Shown: positions 44,079-52,757, counted from the stretch's first letter. The stretch: DNA of 64,000 nucleotides from Leisingera sp. ANG-Vp (GCF_000813725.1 NZ_JWLD01000025.1:1-64000), one strand, 5' to 3'. Notes: generated by a model not told the origin, from the sequence alone. Made by a program: numbers and translations.

Positions 44079-44099
44079 GGTTCCGGCCCCGCCGGAACC
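44079..44099 (+). other. Hairpin in the leader of the glycosyltransferase cluster
   Basis: GGTTCCGG pairs with CCGGAACC around loop CCCCG, 44 bases before the first start codon. A second perfect stem TCCGCCC/GGGCGGA lies at 43896-43912. There is no T tract, so these are more likely mRNA structure than terminators. Confidence 0.45.
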
Positions 44100-44143
44100 T
44101 GCCCCCTGCCGGGCGCAATCCGGCACCTCAATCAGGCATCCCA

Positions 44144-45370
44144 ATGACGGACACAGGCACCACAAAGACAGCGGCGGAAACCGGCACGCGCGGGCCGCGG
44201 ATCATGTTCTACAGCCACGACACTTTCGGGCTGGGGCATCTGCGCCGCTCGCGGGCGCTGGCCGGCGCCATCACCGCCGCCAATCCGGATGCCTCTGCAC
44301 TGATCCTGACCGGTTCGCCGGTGGCAGGCCGGTTCTCCTTCCCCTCCCGGGTCGACCATGTCCGCCTGCCCGGGGTGATCAAACGCTCGGATGGTTCTTA
44401 TGCCTCGCGCACCATGGGCATGAGCATCGAGGAAACCGCCGAGCTGCGCGCCGCGCTGATCCGCTCGACGGTGGAGCAGTACGAGCCGGATGTGCTGATC
44501 GCCGACAAGGAACCCACCGGCTTTCGCGGCGAACTGATGCCGGCGCTGGAACTGCTGAAGTCCAAAGGCCGCTGCAAGATCGTGCTGGGTCTGCGCGATG
44601 TGCTGGACGAGCCCGAGGTGCTGGCCGCCGAATGGGAGCGCAAGCACGCGGTTGAGGCCACCCGCGACTTCTATGACGAGATCTGGGTTTACGGTCCGCG
44701 CTCGGTCTATGATCCCACTGCCGGGCTGCCCTTCACGCCCGCCATGCAGGCCCGCATGCATTGGACCGGCTACCTGCGCCGCGACCTGGGCCAAGTCGGA
44801 GAACCGCCCGAGCAGCCCTACCTGCTGATCACCCCCGGCGGCGGCGGCGACGGCGAGATGATGGTGGACCTGGCGCTGGCCGCCTATGAGGCCGACCCCG
44901 GGCTCACCCCCCGCGCAGTGCTGGTCTACGGGCCCTTCCTGTCCGGCGAAACCCGCGAGGATTTCGAGGAACGCGTCGCCCGCCTTGATGGCCGGGTCAC
45001 CGCCGTCGGTTTTGAATCGCAGATCGAGACCCTGTTTGCCGGCGCCCAGGGGGTCGTATGCATGGGCGGCTATAACACTTTCTGCGAGGTGCTGTCCTTT
45101 GACAAACCGGCTGTGATCGTGCCCCGCACCACGCCGCGGCTGGAGCAATGGATCCGCGCCAGCCGGGCCGAGGAGATCGGCCTTACCACGATGCTGGATG
45201 AGACCCGCGACGGCTGGAATGCTCCGGCGCTGGCCAAGGCAATCCGGGCGCTGGCCAACCAGCCGCCGCCCTCTGCCGCCGGCTCCGAGGGCCTGCTGGA
45301 CGGGCTCGATTATGTCACCCGCCGCGTGGACGCCCTCTTGCAGGATACTCATCAAGAGGCTGCAGAATGA
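44144..45370 (+). CDS. MurG/GT28-like glycosyltransferase (cluster gene 1)
   Basis: 408 residues from the ATG at MTDTGTTKT; the frame is open further upstream without conservation. The N-terminus has FYSHDTFGLGHLRRSRALAGAI, the glycine/histidine motif of GT-B enzymes. The C-terminal nucleotide-sugar region shows GGGGDGEMM and CMGGYNTFCEVLSFDKPAVIVPR, as in MurG/UGT-like folds. No membrane segment, so it is probably cytoplasmic or membrane-associated. It is first of seven coupled genes, and its stop overlaps the next start (ATGA). Donor and acceptor sugars are unknown. Confidence 0.82.
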   Translation: MTDTGTTKTAAETGTRGPRIMFYSHDTFGLGHLRRSRALAGAITAANPDASALILTGSPVAGRFSFPSRVDHVRLPGVIKRSDGSYASRTMGMSIEETAELRAALIRSTVEQYEPDVLIADKEPTGFRGELMPALELLKSKGRCKIVLGLRDVLDEPEVLAAEWERKHAVEATRDFYDEIWVYGPRSVYDPTAGLPFTPAMQARMHWTGYLRRDLGQVGEPPEQPYLLITPGGGGDGEMMVDLALAAYEADPGLTPRAVLVYGPFLSGETREDFEERVARLDGRVTAVGFESQIETLFAGAQGVVCMGGYNTFCEVLSFDKPAVIVPRTTPRLEQWIRASRAEEIGLTTMLDETRDGWNAPALAKAIRALANQPPPSAAGSEGLLDGLDYVTRRVDALLQDTHQEAAE

Positions 45371-46611
45371 GCACGCCCCGCCCGCCGCTGGCGGTGGTGG
45401 TCAAGGGCTGGCCGCGGCTGTCCGAGACCTTCATCGCGCAGGAACTGGTTGCCCTGGAGGCGGCCGGCCACGCGTTCGAAATCTGGTCGCTGCGCCACCC
45501 CACCGACATCAAGCGCCACCCGCTGCACGCACAGCTGAAGGCGCAAGTGAACTACCTGCCGGAGTACCTCTATGAGGAGCCGGAGCGGGTCTGGCGCGCC
45601 CGCGCCATCGCGCAAGGCCTTCCCGGCTACGCCGAGGCCTACCGCATCTGGCGCGCTGATCTGCGGCGCGACCTCACCCCCAACCGCATCCGCCGCTTTG
45701 GCCAGGCCTGCGTGCTGGCGGCCGAAATGCCGGACGCCGTGCTGGGGCTTTACGCCCATTTCCTGCACACGCCCTCCTCAGTGGCCCGCTATGCCGCCAT
45801 CATGCGCGGCCTGCCCTGGAGCTTCTCGGCCCACGCCAAGGACATCTGGACCTCGCCAGATTGGGAGCTGGAGGAAAAGCTGTCCGCTGCCCACCATGGC
45901 GCCGCTTTCGGCGCCACCTGCACCGGCTTTGGCGCCAAGCACCTGCAGCAGATGGCCGACACGCCGGAACGGGTTGATCTGGTCTACCATGGGCTCGACC
46001 TGTCCCGTTTTCCGGCTCCGCCCGAGCGCACCCCGCGCCAGCCGCAGGATCCGGTGCATTTCATGTCCGTCGGCCGCCTGGTCGAGAAAAAGGGCTTTGA
46101 CCGTCTGATTGCCGCCTTAGCGCTGCTGCCCGCAGGCCTCGACTGGCACTGGACCCATATCGGCGGCGGCGGCTTGGGCGACCTCTTGCAAGGCATTGCC
46201 GAGGATGCAGGCATCGCGGACCGCATCACCTGGCGCGGCGCCTGCGACCAGCCCGAGGTGATCGAGGCAATGCGCGCCTCGGATCTGTTTGTGCTGCCCA
46301 GCCGGGTCGCCGCCGACGGTGATCGCGACGGGCTGCCCAACGTGCTGATGGAAGCCGCCTCGCAGGCTCTGCCGATCCTGTCGACCCCGGTCTCGGCAAT
46401 CCCCGAGTTCATCGACCACGGCACCCATGGCCTGTTGAGCGACGACAGCCCCGAAGCTCTGGCCGAAACCCTGCTCTATGCGGCCCGCCAACCGCAGAAG
46501 CTGGCGGAAATGGCAGACGCAGCGCTCACCCGCCTGCGCACTGACTTCGGCATGGACCCCGGCATCGCCCAGCTCTCCAAGCGGCTGAACTCGATGCTGC
46601 AAGGCAGCTGA
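45367..46611 (+). CDS. GT4-family glycosyltransferase (cluster gene 2)
   Basis: 414 residues. The N-terminus VVKGWPRLSETFIAQELVALEAAGH is typical of GT4 enzymes of the colanic-acid/exopolysaccharide type. The C-terminal domain has VGRLVEKKGFDRLIAAL and VLPSRVAADGDRDGLPNVLMEAASQALPIL, with the EX7E-type glutamates of retaining GT4 members. Soluble, no signal peptide. It overlaps gene 1 by 4 bases and ends 5 bases before gene 3. It should transfer a nucleotide-activated sugar to a lipid- or glycan-linked acceptor. Confidence 0.87.
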   Translation: MSTPRPPLAVVVKGWPRLSETFIAQELVALEAAGHAFEIWSLRHPTDIKRHPLHAQLKAQVNYLPEYLYEEPERVWRARAIAQGLPGYAEAYRIWRADLRRDLTPNRIRRFGQACVLAAEMPDAVLGLYAHFLHTPSSVARYAAIMRGLPWSFSAHAKDIWTSPDWELEEKLSAAHHGAAFGATCTGFGAKHLQQMADTPERVDLVYHGLDLSRFPAPPERTPRQPQDPVHFMSVGRLVEKKGFDRLIAALALLPAGLDWHWTHIGGGGLGDLLQGIAEDAGIADRITWRGACDQPEVIEAMRASDLFVLPSRVAADGDRDGLPNVLMEAASQALPILSTPVSAIPEFIDHGTHGLLSDDSPEALAETLLYAARQPQKLAEMADAALTRLRTDFGMDPGIAQLSKRLNSMLQGS

Positions 46612-46616
46612 GGCCG

Positions 46617-47705
46617 ATGCCGCCGGGAGCCGGAAAGCAGGTTGCCTTCTACGCGCCGATGAAACCGCCGCACCACCCGGTGCCCTCCGGCGACCGCGAG
46701 ATCGCCCGCAACCTGATGAAGCTGCTCAGCGGCAGCGGCGCCGGGGTGCAGCTGGTCTCGGACCTCAGGATCTATGACAAGCGCGGCAGCGCTGAGGTTC
46801 AGGCAGAATTGAGGCAGCAAGCCGAGGCGGAAACGGCCCGGCTGATCTGCGAAATGCCCGAAACGGATCTTTGGGTCACCTACCACAACTACTACAAGGC
46901 GCCGGACCTGATCGGCCCCTCCGTGGCCCGCGCCCGCGGCATTCCTTATGTGCAGATCGAATCCACCCGCGCCAAGAAGCGCCTGATGGGTCCCTGGGCA
47001 GGCTTTGCCGAAGCTGCCCACACCGCCGCAGATGCAGCCGCGGCGATCTTCTACTTCACCGAACAGGACCGTTTCGCCCTGAACCGGGACCGTTGCGGCG
47101 GCCAGGCCCTTGCGCATCTGCCCCCATTCCTGCCGCTGGAGGCTCTGCCCCCGGTGTCCACGCTGGACGGCCCGATGCTGGCCGCAGGCATGATGCGGGA
47201 CGGCGACAAGCTCACCTCCTATCGCATTATTGCCGAAACGCTGGCAGAGCTGCCCGGCAGCTGGAAACTGGATATTGCCGGCGACGGCCCAGCCCGGCCT
47301 AAGGCCGAGGCACTCATGGCGCCTTTCGGGGACAAAGTCCGTTTCCTGGGCCAGCTCTCCCGTGCGGAACTGGCAGAGGCCTATGCCAAGGCCAGCCTGT
47401 TTCTCTGGCCCGGCGTCAATGAGGCCTTCGGCATGGTCTATCTGGAAGCACAGGCGCACGGCCTGCCGGTTGCTGCCCAGGACCGCCCCGGCGTAAGGGA
47501 CGTGCTGCTTCCAGGGAGCTATCCTGCACCCGAAGACGGGCCGCAAGCTCTCGCAGCCTTTACCGCCGGCCTGCTTGCAAATCCTGCCCGGCGCACTGAA
47601 ATTGGCCAGGATGCACGCAACTTCATTTCCTCCCGCCATCTCTCTCCTGCCGCGGCCCGGCAGTTTTGGTCCACTGTTCTGCCGCTGATTGAGGCCCGCA
47701 CATGA
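46617..47705 (+). CDS. GT4-like glycosyltransferase (cluster gene 3)
   Basis: 362 residues. It opens with KQVAFYAPMKPPHHPVPSGDREIARNLM, has LDIAGDGPARPKAEAL and VRFLGQLSRAELAEAYAKAS in the donor-binding half, and WPGVNEAFGMVYLEAQAHGLPVAA with the GT4 glutamates. Cytoplasmic. The opening segment, which stresses an acceptor-binding loop with two prolines and histidines, differs from gene 2, so the two probably make different linkages. The start is the ATG just after gene 2; the stop overlaps gene 4 (ATGA). Confidence 0.82.
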   Translation: MPPGAGKQVAFYAPMKPPHHPVPSGDREIARNLMKLLSGSGAGVQLVSDLRIYDKRGSAEVQAELRQQAEAETARLICEMPETDLWVTYHNYYKAPDLIGPSVARARGIPYVQIESTRAKKRLMGPWAGFAEAAHTAADAAAAIFYFTEQDRFALNRDRCGGQALAHLPPFLPLEALPPVSTLDGPMLAAGMMRDGDKLTSYRIIAETLAELPGSWKLDIAGDGPARPKAEALMAPFGDKVRFLGQLSRAELAEAYAKASLFLWPGVNEAFGMVYLEAQAHGLPVAAQDRPGVRDVLLPGSYPAPEDGPQALAAFTAGLLANPARRTEIGQDARNFISSRHLSPAAARQFWSTVLPLIEART

Positions 47706-48289
47706 TCCGCCTTGCCCTTCTGCGCCACGGCCATACCGCCTGGAACCGCGCCGGCCGTATCCAGGGCCGCAGCGACATCCCGCTGGACGACCAGGCCCGC
47801 GCGGAACTGGGCGGCTACGCCCTGCCATCGGAGTGGAGCCAAGCGCAGCTCTGGTCCAGCCCGCTGATGCGCGCAGCAGAGACGGCAGAGCTGGTGGCTA
47901 GCCGCCGCCCCCTCACTGCACCGGAATTGACCGAGATGAACTGGGGCGAGTGGGAAGGCCTGCACGGTCTGGACCTGAAGGCTGATCCGGACAGCGGCTT
48001 TCGCGATATCGAGAACTGGGGCTGGCATTACCACCCGCCCGGCGGCGAAACCCCGGCCGAAGTCTGGGCCCGCATCGAGCCTTGGCTTCACAGCCTGACG
48101 CAGGATGCCGTCGCAGTCTGCCACATCGGTATCATGCGAATGATCCTGGCCCGCGCCTATGGTTGGGACTTCAACGGCCCGGCCCCCTTCCGTATCAAAC
48201 GCAACCGGCTGTTTGTGGTGGAAGTCAACGGCCGGGCTCTGACCCCATTGCCCGAACCGGTACGCCTCATCCGCAAGGACGCAGCATGA
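47702..48289 (+). CDS. Histidine phosphatase family protein (cluster gene 4)
   Basis: 195 residues with the phosphoglycerate-mutase-like fold. The catalytic motif is LLRHGHTAWNRAG (His9), with IQGRSDIPLDDQA, SPLMRAAETAEL (second Arg), the acid in ELTEMNWGEWEG and the second His in AVCHIGIMRM. It probably dephosphorylates a small metabolite. Placed within a glycan cluster, a sugar-phosphate substrate (as in GmhB- or CobC-like roles) is likely but unproven. It overlaps both neighbours by 4 bases. Confidence 0.85.
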   Translation: MIRLALLRHGHTAWNRAGRIQGRSDIPLDDQARAELGGYALPSEWSQAQLWSSPLMRAAETAELVASRRPLTAPELTEMNWGEWEGLHGLDLKADPDSGFRDIENWGWHYHPPGGETPAEVWARIEPWLHSLTQDAVAVCHIGIMRMILARAYGWDFNGPAPFRIKRNRLFVVEVNGRALTPLPEPVRLIRKDAA

Positions 48290-49422
48290 AAGTTCTGATC
48301 GCTGTCACCCATCTTCTGGGCACCGGCCACCTGTCGCGCGCCTTCACCCTGGCCCGGGCTTTCACCGCGGTCGGCCATCAGGTGCAAGTGGCCTCCGGCG
48401 GTTTTCCCGCCCCGCAGCTGAACTCCGATGAGATCGACCTGATCCAACTGCCGCCGCTGCGCTCGGACGGGGTGGATTTCACCAAGCTTCTGGCAGAAAA
48501 CGGCACGCTGGCCGATGACACCTATCTGGCCAGCCGTCAGGACGCCCTCTGCTCCGCCCTGCAGAACCTGCAGCCCGATGTGCTGATCACCGAGCTCTAC
48601 CCCTTCGGCCGCCGCTCTCTGCGCAAGGAGTTCCTGGCGCTGCTGGAGGCCGCCCACGGCCTGCCCAAGCGGCCAGTGATCCTGTCCTCGATCCGCGACA
48701 TCCTTGCCCCGCCTTCCAAACCGGAAAAGGCAGACAAAGCTGACAGGGTCATCGGCCAATACTATGATGCGGTGCTGGTCCACTCCGATCCCGCCGCCAC
48801 CAGGCTTGAGGCCAGCTGGCCGGTCAGTGACATGCTGGGCGCCAAGCTGCGCTACACCGGCTATGTCGCCCCGCCCGCCGCAGGCCCGCACCCGCAGCAG
48901 GCAGGCCGTGGTGAAGTGCTGGTCAGCGCCGGCGGCGGCAGCGTCGGTACCCCGCTCTATGAAACCGCTCTGGAGGCGGCCAAACTGATGCCGGGTACCC
49001 CCTGGCGCCTGCTGGTTGGCGGCACGGATGCGGCGGACCGAATCAAGGCCTTCTCCGAAACTGGTTCCCCTGCCCTGCTGGAGCCCGCCCGCAAGGACTT
49101 CCGGCAGATGCTCTCTCACGCCGCGGTTTCGGTCAGCATGTGCGGATATAACACCGCACTGGATCTGCTGCAGGCCGGAAGCCCTGCCGTTCTGGTGCCG
49201 TTTGATGCTGGAAACGAAACCGAACAAGGGCTTCGCGCCGCGAGCCTGGCGCCCTTGGATGGCTTTGAAATCGTCAAAACCGCAGACCTCTCCCCCGCGG
49301 CGCTATGCGCTGCGGTCAATTCGGCTTTGCGCGCTCCCAGGCGGGTTGCAGGCGGTTTCAGGTTTGACGGCGCCGCCCGGTCTGTGGAAATTGCCGCAGA
49401 ACTGGCGGGGGAGCGCGGATGA
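48286..49422 (+). CDS. MurG/GT28-like glycosyltransferase (cluster gene 5)
   Basis: 378 residues starting at MKVLIAVTHLLGTGHLSRAFTLARAF, where the ATG overlaps the phosphatase stop. Like cluster gene 1 it has the GTGHLSRA N-terminal motif and, near the C-terminus, VSMCGYNTALDLLQAGSPAVLVPFDAG with AGGGSVGTPL before it, a GT-B donor site of MurG type. The two proteins are clearly similar in layout, suggesting an old duplication within the cluster. Donor and acceptor unknown. Confidence 0.82.
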   Translation: MKVLIAVTHLLGTGHLSRAFTLARAFTAVGHQVQVASGGFPAPQLNSDEIDLIQLPPLRSDGVDFTKLLAENGTLADDTYLASRQDALCSALQNLQPDVLITELYPFGRRSLRKEFLALLEAAHGLPKRPVILSSIRDILAPPSKPEKADKADRVIGQYYDAVLVHSDPAATRLEASWPVSDMLGAKLRYTGYVAPPAAGPHPQQAGRGEVLVSAGGGSVGTPLYETALEAAKLMPGTPWRLLVGGTDAADRIKAFSETGSPALLEPARKDFRQMLSHAAVSVSMCGYNTALDLLQAGSPAVLVPFDAGNETEQGLRAASLAPLDGFEIVKTADLSPAALCAAVNSALRAPRRVAGGFRFDGAARSVEIAAELAGERG

Positions 49423-50177
49423 CACCGGACTGGAGCGAGCTGGACAGGGAACTGGCCCATTGGCAGGAGGCAGGCATGACTCTGCCGCTGTGGTGGCGGG
49501 ACGACGACGCAATGTCCCATTCCACCGAGCTGGAGCGCTTGGCCGCGCTCGCCGAAGAGCTTGACCTGCCTGTGCATCTGGCGGTGATCCCGCAGGGCGT
49601 GACACCCGATCTCAGCCGCTTTGTGGCAGAACGTCCTCTGCTCATTCCAGTGGTGCATGGCTGGGCGCACCAGAACCACGCCCCCGCAGGTGAGAAGAAG
49701 GCCGAGTTCGGCGCGCATCGCCCGCTGGAAGAGCTTCTGGATGATGCAGAACGCGGCCTGGCCAGCCTGCAGGAAATGTTCGGTTCCGGCCTGCGGCCGA
49801 TGTTTGTGCCGCCCTGGAACCGGATCTCGCCTGAGATGATGACCTGGCTGGCAGGTGCAGGCTATACTGCAGTCTCCACCTTCACGCCCCGGACGGCTGC
49901 CAAACCCGCCCCCGGCCTGCTGCGTGTAAACACCCACCTCGACCCGATCGACTGGAAACGCGGCCGCAGCCTCGTACCCCCGGAACAACTGATTGCGCAA
50001 GCGGCCCGCCAGCTGCGCGACCGCCGCCTGGGCGAGGCGGATAATGCTGAACCCTACGGCCTTCTCACCCACCACCTGGTGCATGACGAAGCGGTCTGGA
50101 CCTTCACCGCTGCGCTGGCAAAACGCCTGCTCAACGGCCCGGGAGAAGCCTGGATCTATGATGAAAGGATGTCCTGA
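49419..50177 (+). CDS. Polysaccharide deacetylase family protein (cluster gene 6)
   Basis: 252 residues of the NodB/carbohydrate esterase 4-like fold. The metal/catalytic Asp lies in WWRDDDAMSH (Asp28-30), and the metal-binding histidines in HGWAHQNH (His80, His84). MFVPPWNRISPEM is the family's substrate-proline segment, and LLTHHLVHDE supplies the late His. No signal peptide, so it acts in the cytoplasm, unlike most CE4 enzymes that act on exported polymer. It probably removes an N-acetyl group from a precursor sugar made by the cluster. Overlaps gene 5 by 4 bases. Confidence 0.83.
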   Translation: MTPDWSELDRELAHWQEAGMTLPLWWRDDDAMSHSTELERLAALAEELDLPVHLAVIPQGVTPDLSRFVAERPLLIPVVHGWAHQNHAPAGEKKAEFGAHRPLEELLDDAERGLASLQEMFGSGLRPMFVPPWNRISPEMMTWLAGAGYTAVSTFTPRTAAKPAPGLLRVNTHLDPIDWKRGRSLVPPEQLIAQAARQLRDRRLGEADNAEPYGLLTHHLVHDEAVWTFTAALAKRLLNGPGEAWIYDERMS

Positions 50178-50657
50178 ATGAGCCGTCTTGATTCCATGCT
50201 GCGCCGCTTCACCGCCCAGCGCGACGGTCTGAACTGGGCCGCGGAGCAAATCACCGCAATGAACGGCGATGTGCTGGACATGGGCCTCGGCAACGGCCGC
50301 ACCTATGATCACCTGCGCGAGATCCTCTCCGACCGCCGGATCTGGGTGATTGACCGGGTGCTGCAGTGCCACCCCTCCTGTGTGCCTCCGGAACAGGACT
50401 TCCTCCAGGGCGAGGCCAAGCCGATGCTGGAACGCCTGGCCGCGGAGGGGCACAAGATTGCCCTCGCGCATTACGACTTCGGTTTCGGGGTCAAGGAACA
50501 GGACGTGGCCGAGGCCGCAGCCCTGTCACCGGTGATTGCCAAGGCCATGGCGCCGGGGGGCATCATCGTATCCGGCCAGCCGCTGGCTGGTTTCGAGGAA
50601 CTCGCAGGCCCTGAAGGCATCCCGCCGGGCCGCTACATGTTCTACCGCGTAAGCTGA
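50178..50657 (+). CDS. Class I SAM-dependent methyltransferase (cluster gene 7)
   Basis: 159 residues, short for the class. The SAM-binding motif I is VLDMGLGNGRTYDHL (about residues 32-46), followed by an acidic motif II region IWVIDRV and IALAHYDFGFG. The C-terminal half is reduced to a strand-turn segment (APGGIIVSGQPL). It could O- or N-methylate the sugar product, but the shortened fold leaves the acceptor open. It starts directly after the deacetylase stop and is the last gene of the cluster. Confidence 0.8.
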   Translation: MSRLDSMLRRFTAQRDGLNWAAEQITAMNGDVLDMGLGNGRTYDHLREILSDRRIWVIDRVLQCHPSCVPPEQDFLQGEAKPMLERLAAEGHKIALAHYDFGFGVKEQDVAEAAALSPVIAKAMAPGGIIVSGQPLAGFEELAGPEGIPPGRYMFYRVS

Positions 50658-50824
50658 ACTTTGCCCCAGGCCCGCGGTGCCGGCCGGCCCCGCGCCTGAA
50701 CGCCCCAAGCGGTTCCAGGTTATGAGCCTGGCGGCAGCATGCTCCGGCCAGCCCGGCACAGCCTAGCGCACAGGAAAGAAGAACAGAACCGCATTGCAGA
50801 CCGGACCGCCCGGCCAAGGGCCGG

Positions 50825-50863
50825 GCAGCGCGGGGCCGCCCTCGATGGGCGGGGCCGCGCTGC
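50825..50863. terminator. GC-rich hairpin between glycan cluster and phnM
   Basis: GCAGCGCGG pairs with CCGCGCTGC, and CCGCCC with GGGCGG, around loop TCGAT with a 2-base mismatch between the two stems. It lies between the methyltransferase gene and the convergent phnM gene. No T run is present, so termination is plausible from position only. Confidence 0.45.
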
Positions 50864-50880
50864 GCCCCTTCCGGCGCCGC

Positions 50881-52023
50881 TCAGGCCACCCGCGCCCCGC
50901 GCGACCAGACCCCGCGCAGGGCCGGGGTGCCAGCCGTGATGCCAAAACGGATCAGGTCCGCGCGCTTGCCTATCTGCAGCCGCCCGCGGTCGCTCAGCTC
51001 CACCGCATCTGCGGGCGCATGGGTCACGGTGCCAAGGCCGCGCGCCATGTCGCCCCACAGCTCCCCCAGCTTCACCGCCGCCATCAGCAGCGCCGCGGGC
51101 ACATAGTCGGACGAGACAATGTCCAAAAGCTCAAGCTCCGCCAGCTCATGCGCCGCCACATTGCCGGAATGCGAGCCGCCGCGGATCAGGTTCGGCGCGC
51201 CCATCATCACCTTGATACCGTGTGCATTGCAGGCCTGCGCCGCTTCCACTGTGGTCGGGAACTCCGCCAGCCGGATGCCGTGGCCGGCCGAAACCGCCAC
51301 CTGCTCTGCCGTGGTGTCATCATGGCTTGCCAGCACCGCGCCAAAGCGGTTGGCCGCCTTCACCGCTTCAGCCTCATGCAGCGCGCCATAGGTTTCCTGC
51401 AGCTCCAGCAGATGCGCAACATGCGCCTTGAAAGCCGCATCATCAAAACCGTGCTTTCCTTTCACATACTGCTCCAGCTTGGAGATGTCCCGGAACTGCC
51501 GCTGCCCTGGCGTGTGATCCATCAGCGAGACCAGACCAACCCGGTCGGTTTCACCAAAGGCATTCAGTTCTTCCACCAGCGTGTCGGTGCAAACCTCTGC
51601 CCGCAGATGCAGGAAATGCGAGATTTTCAGCGCATCCGACGCCCGCAATTCCAGCAGCTCCGAGGCCAGCCCGCGGGCGTAGGCGCCATAGCGGCTGTCC
51701 CGGCGGCTGATCGAACCGACCCGCATCGCATCAAACACCGTGGTGATGCCGGTCCCGGCCAGCTCCGCATCATGCGCCATGATCGCACTGGCATGCGGCC
51801 AATCCACTTTGGGGCGCGGCTGGATGTGGCGCTCCAGATTGTCTGTATGCAATTCGACCAGACCCGGGCAGACATAGTCGCCGCCGCAGTCCACGGCGCC
51901 CGCAGGAACCGAAGCACCGCCGGCAATATCCGCAATCTCACCGCCCGCGATCTTCACGCTGCCCGCCCGGATCTCTCCTGGAAGCACCAGCGTGGCATTG
52001 GCAAGGATCAATTCATCTGTCAT
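50881..52023 (-). CDS. phnM: Alpha-D-ribose 1-methylphosphonate 5-triphosphate diphosphatase PhnM
   Basis: 380 residues, amidohydrolase superfamily. PhnM removes pyrophosphate from the ribose 1-alkylphosphonate 5-triphosphate formed by PhnGHIL, giving the PhnJ substrate. Metal-binding and family motifs include CPGLVELHTDNLERHIQPRP, FDAMRVGS, HFLHLRAEV and LASHDDTTAEQ, and PNLIRGGSHSGNV near the C-terminus. It is separated from phnN by the oppositely transcribed DUF1045 gene, so it has its own promoter. The start is at MTDELILANATLVLPGE. Confidence 0.92.
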   Translation of the reverse strand: MTDELILANATLVLPGEIRAGSVKIAGGEIADIAGGASVPAGAVDCGGDYVCPGLVELHTDNLERHIQPRPKVDWPHASAIMAHDAELAGTGITTVFDAMRVGSISRRDSRYGAYARGLASELLELRASDALKISHFLHLRAEVCTDTLVEELNAFGETDRVGLVSLMDHTPGQRQFRDISKLEQYVKGKHGFDDAAFKAHVAHLLELQETYGALHEAEAVKAANRFGAVLASHDDTTAEQVAVSAGHGIRLAEFPTTVEAAQACNAHGIKVMMGAPNLIRGGSHSGNVAAHELAELELLDIVSSDYVPAALLMAAVKLGELWGDMARGLGTVTHAPADAVELSDRGRLQIGKRADLIRFGITAGTPALRGVWSRGARVA

Positions 52024-52073
52024 CTGAACTTCACATCTTTCGAGCTATGGAAGGCCACGTTTAGGAGGCCAAT

Positions 52074-52757
52074 GTGACATTCACGCGATACGCGATCTAT
52101 TACGCCCCGCCCGCCAACGCGGAATGGAGCCGCTTCGGCGCCAGCTGGCTGGGCTGGGACATGGAAACGGGTACAGAGCTGCCGCATCCGGAGATAGCCG
52201 GGCTGGACATCGCGGCAATCACGGAGGTGCCGCGCAAATACGGGCTCCATGCCACGATGAAACCGCCGATGCGCCTTGCCGAAGGCCAGACGCAAGCCGC
52301 GCTTGAGACTGCCTGCGCCGCACTGGCCGCCGCTCAGAAACCCGTCACGCTGGACAGCCTGCACCTGGCCCGGCTCGGCCGTTTCCTGGCCCTGCGCCCT
52401 ACCGGGGATCAAGCCGCGCTGAACACGCTGGCCTCGGCCTGCGTGACGGAACTCGACCCGTACCGCAGCCCAGCACCTGCAGCCGAACTGGAGCGCCGCC
52501 GCGCCGCCGGCCTGACACCGGAGCAGGACAGCAATCTGACCCGCTGGGGCTACCCTTACGTGCTGGACCAGTTCCGCTTCCACATCACACTTACCGGCAA
52601 ATTGCCCAAGCCTGAGCTGCCCGCGGTGGAAGCCGCTTTGACGGAGCACCTGATCCCGCTGCTGCCCGCGCCCTTTGCGATCACCGACCTGGCGCTGATG
52701 GGCGAGGCAGCGGACGGGCGGTTTCATCTGATCCACCGCTACGCCCTTTCCGGCTGA
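52074..52757 (+). CDS. DUF1045 protein, 2H phosphoesterase-like, in the phn locus
   Basis: 227 residues from a GTG preceded by AGGAGG with 5 bases between; a nearby ATG is out of frame and hits a stop. Two HxT motifs are visible: HAT (His59-Thr61) in GLHATMKPP and HIT (His170-Thr172) in FRFHITLTGK, the hallmark of the 2H phosphoesterase superfamily. DUF1045 proteins are a regular part of alphaproteobacterial C-P lyase loci. No PhnP (metallo-beta-lactamase fold) is in this locus, so a 5-phosphoribosyl 1,2-cyclic phosphate diesterase role is a reasonable proposal. It overlaps phnN, convergent, by 19 bases. Confidence 0.82.
   Translation: MTFTRYAIYYAPPANAEWSRFGASWLGWDMETGTELPHPEIAGLDIAAITEVPRKYGLHATMKPPMRLAEGQTQAALETACAALAAAQKPVTLDSLHLARLGRFLALRPTGDQAALNTLASACVTELDPYRSPAPAAELERRRAAGLTPEQDSNLTRWGYPYVLDQFRFHITLTGKLPKPELPAVEAALTEHLIPLLPAPFAITDLALMGEAADGRFHLIHRYALSG

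Larger units (their letters stand above)
43751..44143. other. Long intergenic leader between MscS gene and glycan cluster
   Basis: About 390 bases between divergent genes. It holds a plus-strand promoter candidate (43857-43885) and, downstream, hairpins at 43896-43912 and 44079-44099 plus a CCGCAGCC/GGCTGCGG palindrome near 43990-44005. The mscS-type gene has an AAGGAT site before its ATG. Short open frames here look non-coding. Confidence 0.5.
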
